DNA from: JAMPXD01 sp041481895
GTDB taxonomy: Bacteria > Desulfobacterota > Desulfuromonadia > Geobacterales > Geobacteraceae
Assembly (NCBI GenBank): GCA_041481895.1
Contig: JBGPCQ010000077.1
Coordinates: 1-13,223, forward strand
DNA: 13,223 nt
Reading direction: 5' to 3'
Position numbers and translations under genes: made by a program. The notes under the pieces were generated by a model. That model did not search any database. It saw nothing but the letters and a program-made list of their open reading frames with translations, and had not been told where the DNA came from. How positions within the stretch are numbered: the stretch's first letter is position 1; each line of letters opens with the position of its first letter. This document shows positions 6,756 to 13,220 of the stretch, one piece after another.

Positions 6756-7973
6756 CTACTTTTTGACCAGAGGGCAGGTGCTCTCGGAAAGCGGCATGAA
6801 GGCCTCGGCGGCGGGAACGGTCTTGACGATTTTGAGAAGATCCCACTCCCCCTTGGACTCGGATGGCTTCTTCACTTCCATCAGGTACATGTCATGCACC
6901 ATCCGCCCGTCAGCCCTGATCTTGCCGTTCACGGCAAAGAAGTCGCTGATATCCATGGATTTCAGCTTTGCCATGACCGCATCCGGATCATCGGTACCGG
7001 CCGCTTTGATGGCTTTGAGGTAGTTCATGGTGGCTGAATAGGCGCCGGCCTGATCCATGGTCGGCATTGCCTTGTGGATCGCATAGAAACGCTTGGCAAA
7101 AGCGCGGGTCGCCTGATCCCGGTCCCAATAGAAGCCCGAAGTGAACTGCATCCCCTGTGCCACCTTCAAACCGAGGCTTTTTATGTCGGTATCGAATATC
7201 AAAAGCCCCACCAGGGTCTGCCCTTTCTTGTCAATGCCGAACTCCCGCGCCTGTTTTATTGTGTTAATGGTGTTTTCGCCTGCATTGGCCAGACCGATTA
7301 TCTGAGCCCCGGACGACTGCGCCTGGAGCAGATATGACGAAAAATCAGTCGTGGCAAGAGGGTGCCGCACTGATCCGACGACCTTGCCGCCCATCGCCTT
7401 CACAAATTTTGTGGTATTTTCCTCCAGAGACTGGCCAAAGGCGTAGTCGGCAGTGATGAAGAACCAGCTTTTGCCGCCATGCTGGACCACGGCCTGTCCG
7501 GTAACCTTGCCCAAGGCATAGGTGTCATAAACGTAGTGGATACCGTACGGGGTGCAGGCCTTGTTGGTCAGCTCAGTGCTGGCCGCACCGGTGTTCATGG
7601 TGATCCGTTTCTTTTCTCCCGCGAGTTTCTGCACCGCAAGAGCGCAGCCGGAGTTCAACAAACCGGTAATCATGTCCACTTTTTCATTGTCAAGCCACTC
7701 GCGGGCCTTTGCCGAGGCAATATCCGGCTTGTTCTGATGATCTGCACCAATAACCTTGATCGGCTTGCCAAGCACCTTGCCGCCAAAATCCTTTACTGCC
7801 ATCTCCACTGCCACCTGGGTCCCTTTGCCCCCGAGTGTAGAGTAGGGTCCTGACATATCGGTAAGCACCCCGATTTTCACGACACCATCTGAAATACCTG
7901 CTGCACCTGCGGTTGTACCCGACAAAAAAACCAGTGCTGCGGATGCAACAACCTTACACAGAGCTTTTTTCAT
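6756..7973 (-). CDS. livK: Periplasmic substrate-binding protein of the Liv-type ABC transporter
   Basis: A 405-residue type I periplasmic binding protein (Leu/Ile/Val-binding family). Residues 1 to about 24 form a signal peptide: MKK, a hydrophobic core, then TAGA before the likely cut. There is no lipobox cysteine, so a soluble periplasmic protein is expected. The mature protein opens with GVVKIGVLTDMSGPYSTLGG, the usual first beta strand and ligand-loop of the family, and later has ITADYAFGQSLEENT and GLANAGENTINTIKQA typical of the second lobe. AAAGGAG lies ahead of the ATG at 7973. It follows livF by 31 bp. This subgroup, with KIGVLTDMSGPY, is often found beside catabolic genes in proteobacteria and need not bind leucine. 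The ligand may be an amino acid or an organic or aromatic acid, and I cannot choose from sequence. Confidence 0.92.
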   Translation of the reverse strand: MKKALCKVVASAALVFLSGTTAGAAGISDGVVKIGVLTDMSGPYSTLGGKGTQVAVEMAVKDFGGKVLGKPIKVIGADHQNKPDIASAKAREWLDNEKVDMITGLLNSGCALAVQKLAGEKKRITMNTGAASTELTNKACTPYGIHYVYDTYALGKVTGQAVVQHGGKSWFFITADYAFGQSLEENTTKFVKAMGGKVVGSVRHPLATTDFSSYLLQAQSSGAQIIGLANAGENTINTIKQAREFGIDKKGQTLVGLLIFDTDIKSLGLKVAQGMQFTSGFYWDRDQATRAFAKRFYAIHKAMPTMDQAGAYSATMNYLKAIKAAGTDDPDAVMAKLKSMDISDFFAVNGKIRADGRMVHDMYLMEVKKPSESKGEWDLLKIVKTVPAAEAFMPLSESTCPLVKK

Positions 7974-8004
7974 GCGTTTCTCCTTTCTGATTGTATACCC
8001 GGAC

Positions 8005-8721
8005 TTACACTCCCAGGTATTTGTTTATTTTTTCCTTGCTTGAGTCAAGCTCATCTCTGGTTATCATTTCAGCAATGGCACCGTGATCGACCACATAATG
8101 CCGGTCGGCCAGGTCAGCCGCAAAATGGAAATTCTGCTCCACCAGGATTATGGTGAACCCTTTTTCTTTCAGACGGGCGATGAGTCGACCCAGGGTCTGA
8201 ACAATGACCGGTGCAAGCCCTTCCGTGATTTCATCAAGGAGCAGAAGATTCGCTCCCGTCCGGAGTATCCGCGCCATAGCCAGCATCTGCTGTTCTCCAC
8301 CCGAAAGACGTGTTCCCATACTGCTCCTGCGTTCCTGCAAGTTGGGGAACATCGCGTAAATTTCAGACACGGACATCCCCCCCTCTTTTACCACCGGCGG
8401 CAGCAGCAGGTTTTCTTCAACGGTCAGGCTGGAAAAAATCCCGCGTTCCTCGGGACAGTACCCGATGCCGAGGTGGGCGATTTTGTGAGTCGGCATCCCG
8501 ATGGTTTCAACCCCGTTGATCGTGATTGATCCGCTCCGCCGCCCGACCAGTCCGATGATCGATTTGAGAATCGTGGTCCGACCGGCGCCGTTTCGCCCCA
8601 GAAGGGTCACTACTTCTCCCTCGCCGACGATCAGATCGATGCCGTGAAGGATGTGGGATTCACCGTAAAAAGTGTGCAGATCGGTAATCCGCAGCATCTC
8701 TTTGTGTACGGATTCAGTCAT
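8005..8721 (-). CDS. livF: Liv-type ABC transporter ATPase LivF, with Arg in Walker A
   Basis: A 238-residue ATP-binding subunit. Walker A at 42-50 reads GRNGAGRTT: the invariant Lys is replaced by Arg48 (codon CGG). The signature LSGGEQQ is at 139-145, Walker B LLLLDE ends with Asp163-Glu164, and the switch residue position is Gln196 in LVEQN, which is usual for LivF. The stretch GYCPEERGIFSSLTVEENLLLPP confirms the LivF branch, as does the C-terminal KINKYLGV. The ATG at 8721 overlaps the livG end by 8 bp. Its ribosome-binding site (GGGGTG) is weak, so coupling to livG is likely; Met9 is an alternative start. An in-frame extension to 8799 reads into livG and is rejected. Because LivG has an intact Lys, the pair may have one impaired ATP site, or Arg may be accepted in this subgroup. 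Confidence 0.9.
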   Translation of the reverse strand: MTESVHKEMLRITDLHTFYGESHILHGIDLIVGEGEVVTLLGRNGAGRTTILKSIIGLVGRRSGSITINGVETIGMPTHKIAHLGIGYCPEERGIFSSLTVEENLLLPPVVKEGGMSVSEIYAMFPNLQERRSSMGTRLSGGEQQMLAMARILRTGANLLLLDEITEGLAPVIVQTLGRLIARLKEKGFTIILVEQNFHFAADLADRHYVVDHGAIAEMITRDELDSSKEKINKYLGV

Positions 8722-9466
8722 GAGTGCACCCCATATACGCTTCCAACACCTGCGGATCTTGCGAAACCTCCGCGTAGGGCCCTTCAGCGAGGATCGCACC
8801 GCGCTGAAGCACCGTTATCCTGTCCGCCAGGGTTGCCACGACCTTGAGGTTATGCTCGACCATGAGAATAGTGCGGTTGGCGGAAGCCTTCTTCACCAGG
8901 GTGGTTATCTTTTCCACATCCTCGGCCCCCATCCCCTGGGTCGGCTCATCCAGGAGCATCAGTTCCGGGTCCAGCGCCAGGGTGGTTGCGATCTCCAGTG
9001 CCCGCTTGCGGCCATAGGCCAACTCGCCGGTGATCTCGTCACTCAGCTCCGCCAGACCGACCGACTCCAGGAGCTCCATGGCACGGCCGTCCAGCTTGTG
9101 AAGACTACGGTCGCTCTTCCAAAAATGGTACGAGGTGCCGGTAGCGCGCTGCAATGCCAGCCGGACGTTCTCAAGCGGCGTCAGGTTGGGAAAGACGGCC
9201 GAGATCTGGAAGGAGCGGATCACCCCGCGCAGGGCGATGTCGGCCGGTTTCTCGCGGGTAATGTCGCTGCCGTTAAACAGAATCGTTCCGGTGGTGGGGG
9301 TCAGGAACTTGGTCAACAGGTTGAAGACGGTTGTCTTGCCGGCGCCGTTGGGTCCGATCAGGGCGTGGATATGCCCCCGTTCGACCTGCAGGTTCACGTC
9401 GCTGACTGCAGAGAAGCCTTTGAATTCCTTGGAGAGCTTTCTCGTTTCAAGGATGTAATCCGCCAT
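8714..9466 (-). CDS. livG: Liv-type ABC transporter ATPase LivG
   Basis: A 250-residue ATP-binding subunit with a canonical Walker A GPNGAGKTT at 38-46 and Walker B LMLLDE ending Asp173-Glu174. The H-loop is His205 in MVEHNLKVV. The signature region reads LAYGRKRALEIA (149-160) instead of the common LSYGQQR form, a tolerated variation in LivG. It ends LEAYMGCTHD, the usual LivG tail. The start at 9466 (MADYILETRK) has GGGAG 5 bases upstream. A TTG start at 9505 would add 13 residues of non-family sequence. It lies 75 bp after uspA and overlaps livF by 8 bp. It acts on the inner face of the cytoplasmic membrane with LivF to power LivHM. Confidence 0.92.
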   Translation of the reverse strand: MADYILETRKLSKEFKGFSAVSDVNLQVERGHIHALIGPNGAGKTTVFNLLTKFLTPTTGTILFNGSDITREKPADIALRGVIRSFQISAVFPNLTPLENVRLALQRATGTSYHFWKSDRSLHKLDGRAMELLESVGLAELSDEITGELAYGRKRALEIATTLALDPELMLLDEPTQGMGAEDVEKITTLVKKASANRTILMVEHNLKVVATLADRITVLQRGAILAEGPYAEVSQDPQVLEAYMGCTHD

Positions 9467-9506
9467 CGCGTCTCCCTGGCTTACGGCCTGACTTTCAGCC
9501 TGCAAC

Positions 9507-9534
9507 TTTCATAATTCATACTTCATACTTCATA
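9507..9534 (+). repeat. Heptamer tandem array between uspA and livG
   Basis: Four consecutive 7-bp units on the plus strand: TTTCATA, ATTCATA, CTTCATA, CTTCATA. They lie between the uspA stop and the livG start, and are AT-rich relative to the genes on either side. A related three-unit TTCATNN array lies at 4683-4703. Confidence 0.65.
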
Positions 9535-9541
9535 ATTGAAT

Positions 9542-10354
9542 TCAGTGCGACATCAGGACCGGCACCGTCATCTGCCCGAGCAGATGACGAGCCACCGAGC
9601 CGAGGGCCATCTTCCCCTGGGGGGTGTGGGCATAGGCGCCCATCACCAGAAGATCGAAACCCTCTTCGCAGACCCGGTTCAGGAGTGCGTCGCCTACCGG
9701 GGTGGTTGCCGCCATCATGCTCTCGGCCCTGGCTGTCACGCCATGCCGTTCCAGATGTTCGCAGATGTCGGCACAGAGGCTTTCGCCGTCGTCACCATAT
9801 GTTTCCGAGCTGTTGATGGCCAGAATGTCGACCCGTTGGGCCTTTTTCAGGAGCGGAAGAGCGTCGTTCACTGCTCGCGTCGACTCGCGCCCCGCTGTCC
9901 AGGCCACCAGCACGCGCTCGCCGACCGAGGCAAACACTCCGGCATAGGGGACAACCAGCACCGGCCGGCCCGCCCCCAGTATGAGGCGTTCCGGCAGGTC
10001 GGCCGGGACACCCCCGCTCGCCGGCTCCTCTGTTGTCTGGCCAACGATCAGCAGGTCGCTGTAATGGGTATGGTGGATAATGATCTCGGGCATGCCGACA
10101 CCGATCACCGACCAGTCGACACACTCCCATTTACTTTCGATACCCGCCCCGGCCACCTGCTGCTCGAACATTTCCCGGGCCGCACCAGCCGCTGCCTCGG
10201 CTGTTCCATGCCGCGGCTGGTAAAACTGGTGCGTGATCACAAAGAGCCCGGTCAGCCGCGCCCGGTGCCGCTTGGCCAGGCCGACTGCCACGGCCAGCCT
10301 GGCAGCGGAACTTGCCTGGTGGTCCATATGGACGAGAATATCTGCCAAAGCCAT
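9542..10354 (-). CDS. Tandem-domain universal stress protein
   Basis: A 270-residue cytoplasmic protein made of two Usp domains, about 1-138 and 145-270. Domain 1 starts DILVHMDHQASSAARLAVAV and ends SDLLIVGQ...RPVLVVPY. Domain 2 starts RVLVAWTAGRESTRAVNDAL and ends DLLVMGAYAHTPQGKMALGSVARHLL...VPVLMSH. The nucleotide motif G-2x-G-9x-G-S/T is only partly kept in domain 2: Gly239 and Gly252-Ser253 are present, but the second Gly is Ala242. ATP binding is therefore uncertain. The ATG at 10354 has AGGAGG 5 bases upstream; a longer frame to 10408 has no support. It is the first gene after the sigma-54 promoter and precedes livG by 111 bp of start-to-stop spacing, of which 75 bp lie between the livG start and the uspA stop. 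Some Usp proteins modulate an adjacent transporter (TeaD with the TRAP system TeaABC), so a similar role here is possible but inferred. Confidence 0.88.
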   Translation of the reverse strand: MALADILVHMDHQASSAARLAVAVGLAKRHRARLTGLFVITHQFYQPRHGTAEAAAGAAREMFEQQVAGAGIESKWECVDWSVIGVGMPEIIIHHTHYSDLLIVGQTTEEPASGGVPADLPERLILGAGRPVLVVPYAGVFASVGERVLVAWTAGRESTRAVNDALPLLKKAQRVDILAINSSETYGDDGESLCADICEHLERHGVTARAESMMAATTPVGDALLNRVCEEGFDLLVMGAYAHTPQGKMALGSVARHLLGQMTVPVLMSH

Positions 10355-10487
10355 TAAGTCCTCCTTACCGGGGCATACATCGCACGCGGCGCACCGTAAT
10401 CCACACAATATCCCTCTATTTCAAAAAAGCGTCTCATTGTTTTCTGTGGCACGTCCAGTATCAGCTATACCACCAGACTTAAAATAA

Positions 10488-10503
10488 AGCAATTCATGGG
10501 CCA
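10488..10503 (-). promoter_or_regulatory. Sigma-54 (-24/-12) promoter for uspA-liv genes
   Basis: On the minus strand the sequence TGGCCCATGAATTGCT matches the sigma-54 consensus TGGCAC-N5-TTGCW with one change (A to C) and exact GG-to-GC spacing. Placing the GC at -13/-12 puts the transcription start near 10477, giving a leader of about 120 bases before the uspA ATG. An AT-rich stretch at 10544-10556 between this and the upstream dyads could serve as a bend region, though no clear IHF site was found. The adjacent sigma-54 activator gene supports the call. Confidence 0.78.
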
Positions 10504-10590
10504 CATCAGATACATACCACCATAACGCTGTAATGTGACGCTGTTTTATTATTTTCCTTGCCTCCAAACATCCCGTAACCGGTTCCGGCA

Positions 10591-10608
10591 TTTCCAATAA
10601 TCTGGAAA
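10591..10608. promoter_or_regulatory. Dyad 1, candidate activator-binding site
   Basis: Perfect dyad TTTCCA-N6-TGGAAA centred about 122 bp upstream of the predicted sigma-54 start, a typical distance for an enhancer-like site of a sigma-54 activator. The same arms and spacing occur twice more in this control region. Confidence 0.65.
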
Positions 10609-10615
10609 ACAATAA

Positions 10616-10643
10616 GGGGGTGTCGAATCATAGCGACACCCCC
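10616..10643 (-). terminator. Intrinsic terminator of the sigma-54 regulator gene
   Basis: A perfect 10-bp stem (GGGGGTGTCG with CGACACCCCC) and an 8-base loop, followed on the minus strand by TTATTGTTTT. It lies about 120 bp after the stop codon of the regulator gene. It would end that transcript and insulate the uspA promoter from it. It sits between dyad 1 and dyads 2-3. Confidence 0.85.
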
Positions 10644-10704
10644 CGGGAACCTCGGCCGCTGCTTCAGGGCCTGTTTATGAGCACCAGCCTCCTCCTCGAC
10701 AATT

Positions 10705-10722
10705 TTTCCATATTCCTGGAAA
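10705..10722. promoter_or_regulatory. Dyad 2, candidate activator-binding site
   Basis: TTTCCA-TATTCC-TGGAAA, the same arms and N6 spacing as dyad 1. Its centre is 114 bp further from the promoter (close to 11 helical turns) and 21 bp (two turns) from dyad 3. Together dyads 2 and 3 also form a larger palindrome with inner arms TCCTGGAA and TTCCAGGA. Confidence 0.65.
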
Positions 10723-10725
10723 GAC

Positions 10726-10743
10726 ATTCCAGGATTTTGGAAA
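10726..10743. promoter_or_regulatory. Dyad 3, candidate activator-binding site
   Basis: ATTCCA-GGATTT-TGGAAA, one mismatch in the outermost base relative to dyads 1 and 2. It lies 20 bp past the end of the regulator gene in transcription direction and exactly 21 bp from dyad 2, which would place two dimers on the same face of the helix. Confidence 0.6.
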
Positions 10744-10763
10744 GATTGTGAGGTCTCCATGCG

Positions 10764-12191
10764 TTATTGAATCCGATACTGCTCGATCTTGGCATACAGC
10801 GAAGATTTGCTGACGCCAAGGCGCAAGGCTGCGGCCAGTTTGTCCCCCTTTTCCTCCTGAAGCGCCCGGCGGATCAGCTCCTCTTCCACCTGACGCAACT
10901 GGAACTTGAGCGTCCGCTGCCGTTCGGGCGCCACCTCCCCTTCGGCGCTTGTCACCACGTTTCGGGGAATGTCCTGTTTTGTCACCAGGTTGCCGCTCTT
11001 CACATACAGGGTCTGCTCCAGCACATTGCGCAGTTCACGCACATTGCCCGGCCAGGAGTAGGCCATGAAGATCGCCTCGGTCTCTGCATCCACCCCTTCG
11101 ACCGGTATGCCGGTTTCCTTTTCCAGTTGCTTGAGAATCTTCTCGGTCAAGAGGGTGATGTCGTTCGTCCGTTGACGCAGCGGCGGGATATTGAGCTTGA
11201 CCACATTCAGGCGGTAATAGAGGTCATTGCGGAACTGCCCCTGCTCCACCAACGCCTCCAGGGGCTTGTTGGAGGCGGCAATGATGCGCACATTCACGGC
11301 CTCCGGCTGTTCGGCCCCCACCGGCTCGATCTCCCGCTCCTGCAACACCCGCAACAGCTTGACCTGCATCGACAAGGGGAGTTCGCTGACCTCATCCAGG
11401 AAGATCGTCCCGGCGTTGGCCAGGGCAAACTTCCCCTTCTTCCCCTTTTTCTGTGCCCCGGTAAAGGCGCCCTCCTTGTAACCGAACAGTTCTGATTCGA
11501 AGAGGTTCTCCGGGATGGCAGCACAGTTGACCTTTATGAACGGCCCCAGGGCGCGGTTGCTCTCGATGTGGACGGCATGGGCGAACATCTCCTTGCCGGT
11601 GCCGCTCTCCCCCTCCAGGAGCACCGTGGTGTCCGACCTTGCCACCTTGCGCCCCAGCTCCTTGACCTTTTCCAGCTCCAGGCTGGTGCCTACGATGTTG
11701 TCGAAGGAGTACCTGGCCCCCAGGCGTTTGCTCAGCTCTTTCTTGTAGAACTCCAGCTCGCTTTTGAGGCGTTTGAAGCGGTCGATCATGGCAAACAGGT
11801 CGTTCACGTCCTGGAACATGACCTTGCCCACCACCGCCACCACCCGGCCGTCCTCGATAATCGGGATGCGGCTGCAGACCATTTCGTGACCGCGGATCTT
11901 CTGAATCTGGGCGATCTCGGCCACGCCGGTCCGGGCGACGATATGCATGCGGGTGTTCTCCACCACCTCGGTCACATTCCGGCCGACGACCTCGTGCATC
12001 TTTACGCCGAGGAAATCGGCATAGGCCTGATTGACCTTGAGGATGATGCCGCCGGCATCGGTGATGATCAGCCCTTCGTAGGCGTTGTCGATGGCGACTT
12101 CCAGCATCTTGAGCGCCTTGCCCGACTCGCTGGCCCGGGCGGCCAGCCCCTGCATCATGCGGTGGACCCAGCCGCTGCGATGGATCTTCAT
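10764..12191 (-). CDS. PAS-domain sigma-54-dependent transcriptional activator (Fis-type HTH)
   Basis: A 475-residue bacterial enhancer-binding protein. A PAS sensor domain spans about 27-135 (AIDNAYEGLIITDAGGIILK, then VGKVMFQDV), followed by a helical linker at 130-158. The AAA+ module spans about 163-400, with Walker A GESGTGKE at 194-201, the sigma-54 contact loop GAFTGA at 241-246, Walker B IFLDE at 263-267 and WPGNVREL at 380-387. A C-terminal Fis-type helix-turn-helix lies at about 437-473 (ALQEEKGDKLAAALRLGVSK). There is no receiver domain, so it is not a classical two-component regulator; the PAS domain probably senses a cytoplasmic ligand or redox state. The ATG at 12191 has AGGAG 7 bases upstream. 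It is followed by its own terminator and by a sigma-54 promoter with repeated dyads, so control of uspA-liv and perhaps the ketone-body genes is the likely role. The signal is unknown. Confidence 0.93.
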   Translation of the reverse strand: MKIHRSGWVHRMMQGLAARASESGKALKMLEVAIDNAYEGLIITDAGGIILKVNQAYADFLGVKMHEVVGRNVTEVVENTRMHIVARTGVAEIAQIQKIRGHEMVCSRIPIIEDGRVVAVVGKVMFQDVNDLFAMIDRFKRLKSELEFYKKELSKRLGARYSFDNIVGTSLELEKVKELGRKVARSDTTVLLEGESGTGKEMFAHAVHIESNRALGPFIKVNCAAIPENLFESELFGYKEGAFTGAQKKGKKGKFALANAGTIFLDEVSELPLSMQVKLLRVLQEREIEPVGAEQPEAVNVRIIAASNKPLEALVEQGQFRNDLYYRLNVVKLNIPPLRQRTNDITLLTEKILKQLEKETGIPVEGVDAETEAIFMAYSWPGNVRELRNVLEQTLYVKSGNLVTKQDIPRNVVTSAEGEVAPERQRTLKFQLRQVEEELIRRALQEEKGDKLAAALRLGVSKSSLYAKIEQYRIQ

Positions 12192-12293
12192 CTCTGACTC
12201 CTGTGTTACCGGGCCTGCGCGACCCGAAGAACGATGGATGCCCTGGCAACTGCGCGTAGCTCAACGAAAGAATATCATGGTTAACGGGATCAG

Positions 12294-12321
12294 TACAGCA
12301 GAGCTTGTTCCCACTGCTGTA
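12294..12321. promoter_or_regulatory. Inverted repeat in the divergent regulator/PHP intergenic region
   Basis: Arms TACAGCAG and CTGCTGTA (8 bp, perfect) separated by 12 bp, in the 176-bp gap between the divergent regulator and phosphoesterase genes. The size and symmetry fit a dimeric repressor or activator site. It lies 12 bp upstream of the putative -35 of the PHP gene. The binding protein is unknown. It does not share the TTTCCA/TGGAAA arms found downstream of the regulator. Confidence 0.45.
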
Positions 12322-12332
12322 AAGCGCCCCTG

Positions 12333-12361
12333 TTGACTTTTCCACCCCCCTGTGAAATGAT
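12333..12361 (+). promoter_or_regulatory. Putative sigma-70 promoter of the PHP phosphoesterase gene
   Basis: TTGACT as -35, a 17-bp spacer, then AATGAT as a weak -10. The predicted transcription start would fall at or within a base or two of the ATG at 12368, which agrees with the absence of a ribosome-binding site there. The -35 is good and the -10 is poor. Confidence 0.45.
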
Positions 12362-12367
12362 ATCGCA

Positions 12368-13081
12368 ATGAACATTATCGCCGACATGCATACCCACACC
12401 ATCGCTTCCGGTCACGCCTATTCGACGCTCAACGAGCTGGCCGCCGAGGCGGCCCGCAAGAGACTTCTGGCCATCGCCATCACGGACCACGGCCCGGCGC
12501 TTCCCGGCGGGCCCCATCTGTACCACTTCGGCGCCATGCGTTTCTTCCCCGAGTCGATCTGCGGGGTCCGCATCCTGCGCGGCATCGAGGCGAATATCCT
12601 GGACAGCCGGGGCACCCTCGACCTGCCGGAACTTTACCTGCGGAAGCTCGATTTTGTCATGGCCGGCCTCCACGAGGGGTGCGGCTTCGACGGTGAATCT
12701 GTCACACGCAACACCGAAGCGGTCATAAGCGCCATGGGAAACCCCCTGGTCAAGGCGATTTCCCACCCCGGCAACCCGATCTTCCCGCTCGACTACGAGG
12801 CGGTCGTCAAGGCGGCCCGCGAGACGGGAACGGCCCTGGAGATGAACAATACCTCCTTTTCCATCAGCCGGAGGGGGAGTGCGCCCAACTGCGAGAAGCT
12901 CGCGCGCTTGCTGGCAGAGCACGGCGCTCCGGTGGTCATCGGCAGCGACGCCCATATCGCCCAGATGGTCGGCGTTTTTGACGATGCCGTGGCAGTGGTC
13001 GAAGCGGCGGGGATCCCCGCAACGCAGGTGATAAACTCCTCCCTGGAGGGGCTGCTCCGGTTTCTCGGCCTGGAGGCATGA
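12368..13081 (+). CDS. PHP-domain phosphoesterase, YcdX-like
   Basis: A 237-residue protein of the PHP (polymerase and histidinol phosphatase) metal-dependent family, nearly full length against E. coli YcdX. Likely metal ligands in order are His8 and His10 in DMHTHT, His16 in SGHAYST, Asp40-His41 in ITDHGP, Glu74 in RGIEANI, His102 in GLHEG, His133 in ISHPGNP, and Asp194 and His196 in GSDAH. This set is expected to hold a trinuclear metal centre that hydrolyses a phosphate ester; the substrate is unknown. Start choice: the ATG at 12368 gives the family N-terminus MNIIADMHTHT, with no Shine-Dalgarno ahead of it. It is the only plus-strand gene in the window, divergent from the regulator, and a family 1 repeat follows its stop by 24 bp. 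No functional link to the ketone-body genes is evident. Confidence 0.9.
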   Translation: MNIIADMHTHTIASGHAYSTLNELAAEAARKRLLAIAITDHGPALPGGPHLYHFGAMRFFPESICGVRILRGIEANILDSRGTLDLPELYLRKLDFVMAGLHEGCGFDGESVTRNTEAVISAMGNPLVKAISHPGNPIFPLDYEAVVKAARETGTALEMNNTSFSISRRGSAPNCEKLARLLAEHGAPVVIGSDAHIAQMVGVFDDAVAVVEAAGIPATQVINSSLEGLLRFLGLEA

Positions 13082-13105
13082 CGGCTGAACAAGTCAAAAG
13101 CGCTG

Positions 13106-13220
13106 CACGCGGATAACATCTGACCGAATCGGATAAAATCTGATCAGCAAATCTAAAATGGTTCAGAACAAGAGTCTTTAAATCCGCCTTTATCAGAAGT
13201 TATCAGATTTGATCCGCGTG
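13106..13220 (+). repeat. Family 1 palindromic repeat, copy 3 (inverted)
   Basis: A 115-bp element with ends CACGCGGATAACATCTGA and TCAGATTTGATCCGCGTG. Its minus-strand start, CACGCGGATCAAATCTGATA, is identical over 20 bases to the start of the copies at 3040 and 3179, so it is inverted relative to them. The centre has diverged. The outer ends extend to a perfect CTGCACGCGG/CCGCGTGCAG pair, and the window stops exactly at that last base. It follows the PHP gene stop and may act as its 3' hairpin. Confidence 0.8.

Noticed and set aside
5621..6766. 381-codon plus-strand open frame over livM/livH
   Set aside because: The translation is rich in His, Gln, Asp and Arg with no motif, as expected for the complement of hydrophobic membrane-protein codons; livH and livM explain the region.
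10506..10760. 84-codon open frame on the minus strand in the regulator-uspA gap
   Set aside because: No ribosome-binding site, no recognisable motif, and it reads straight through the strong terminator and two dyads, so the frame is better explained as chance.
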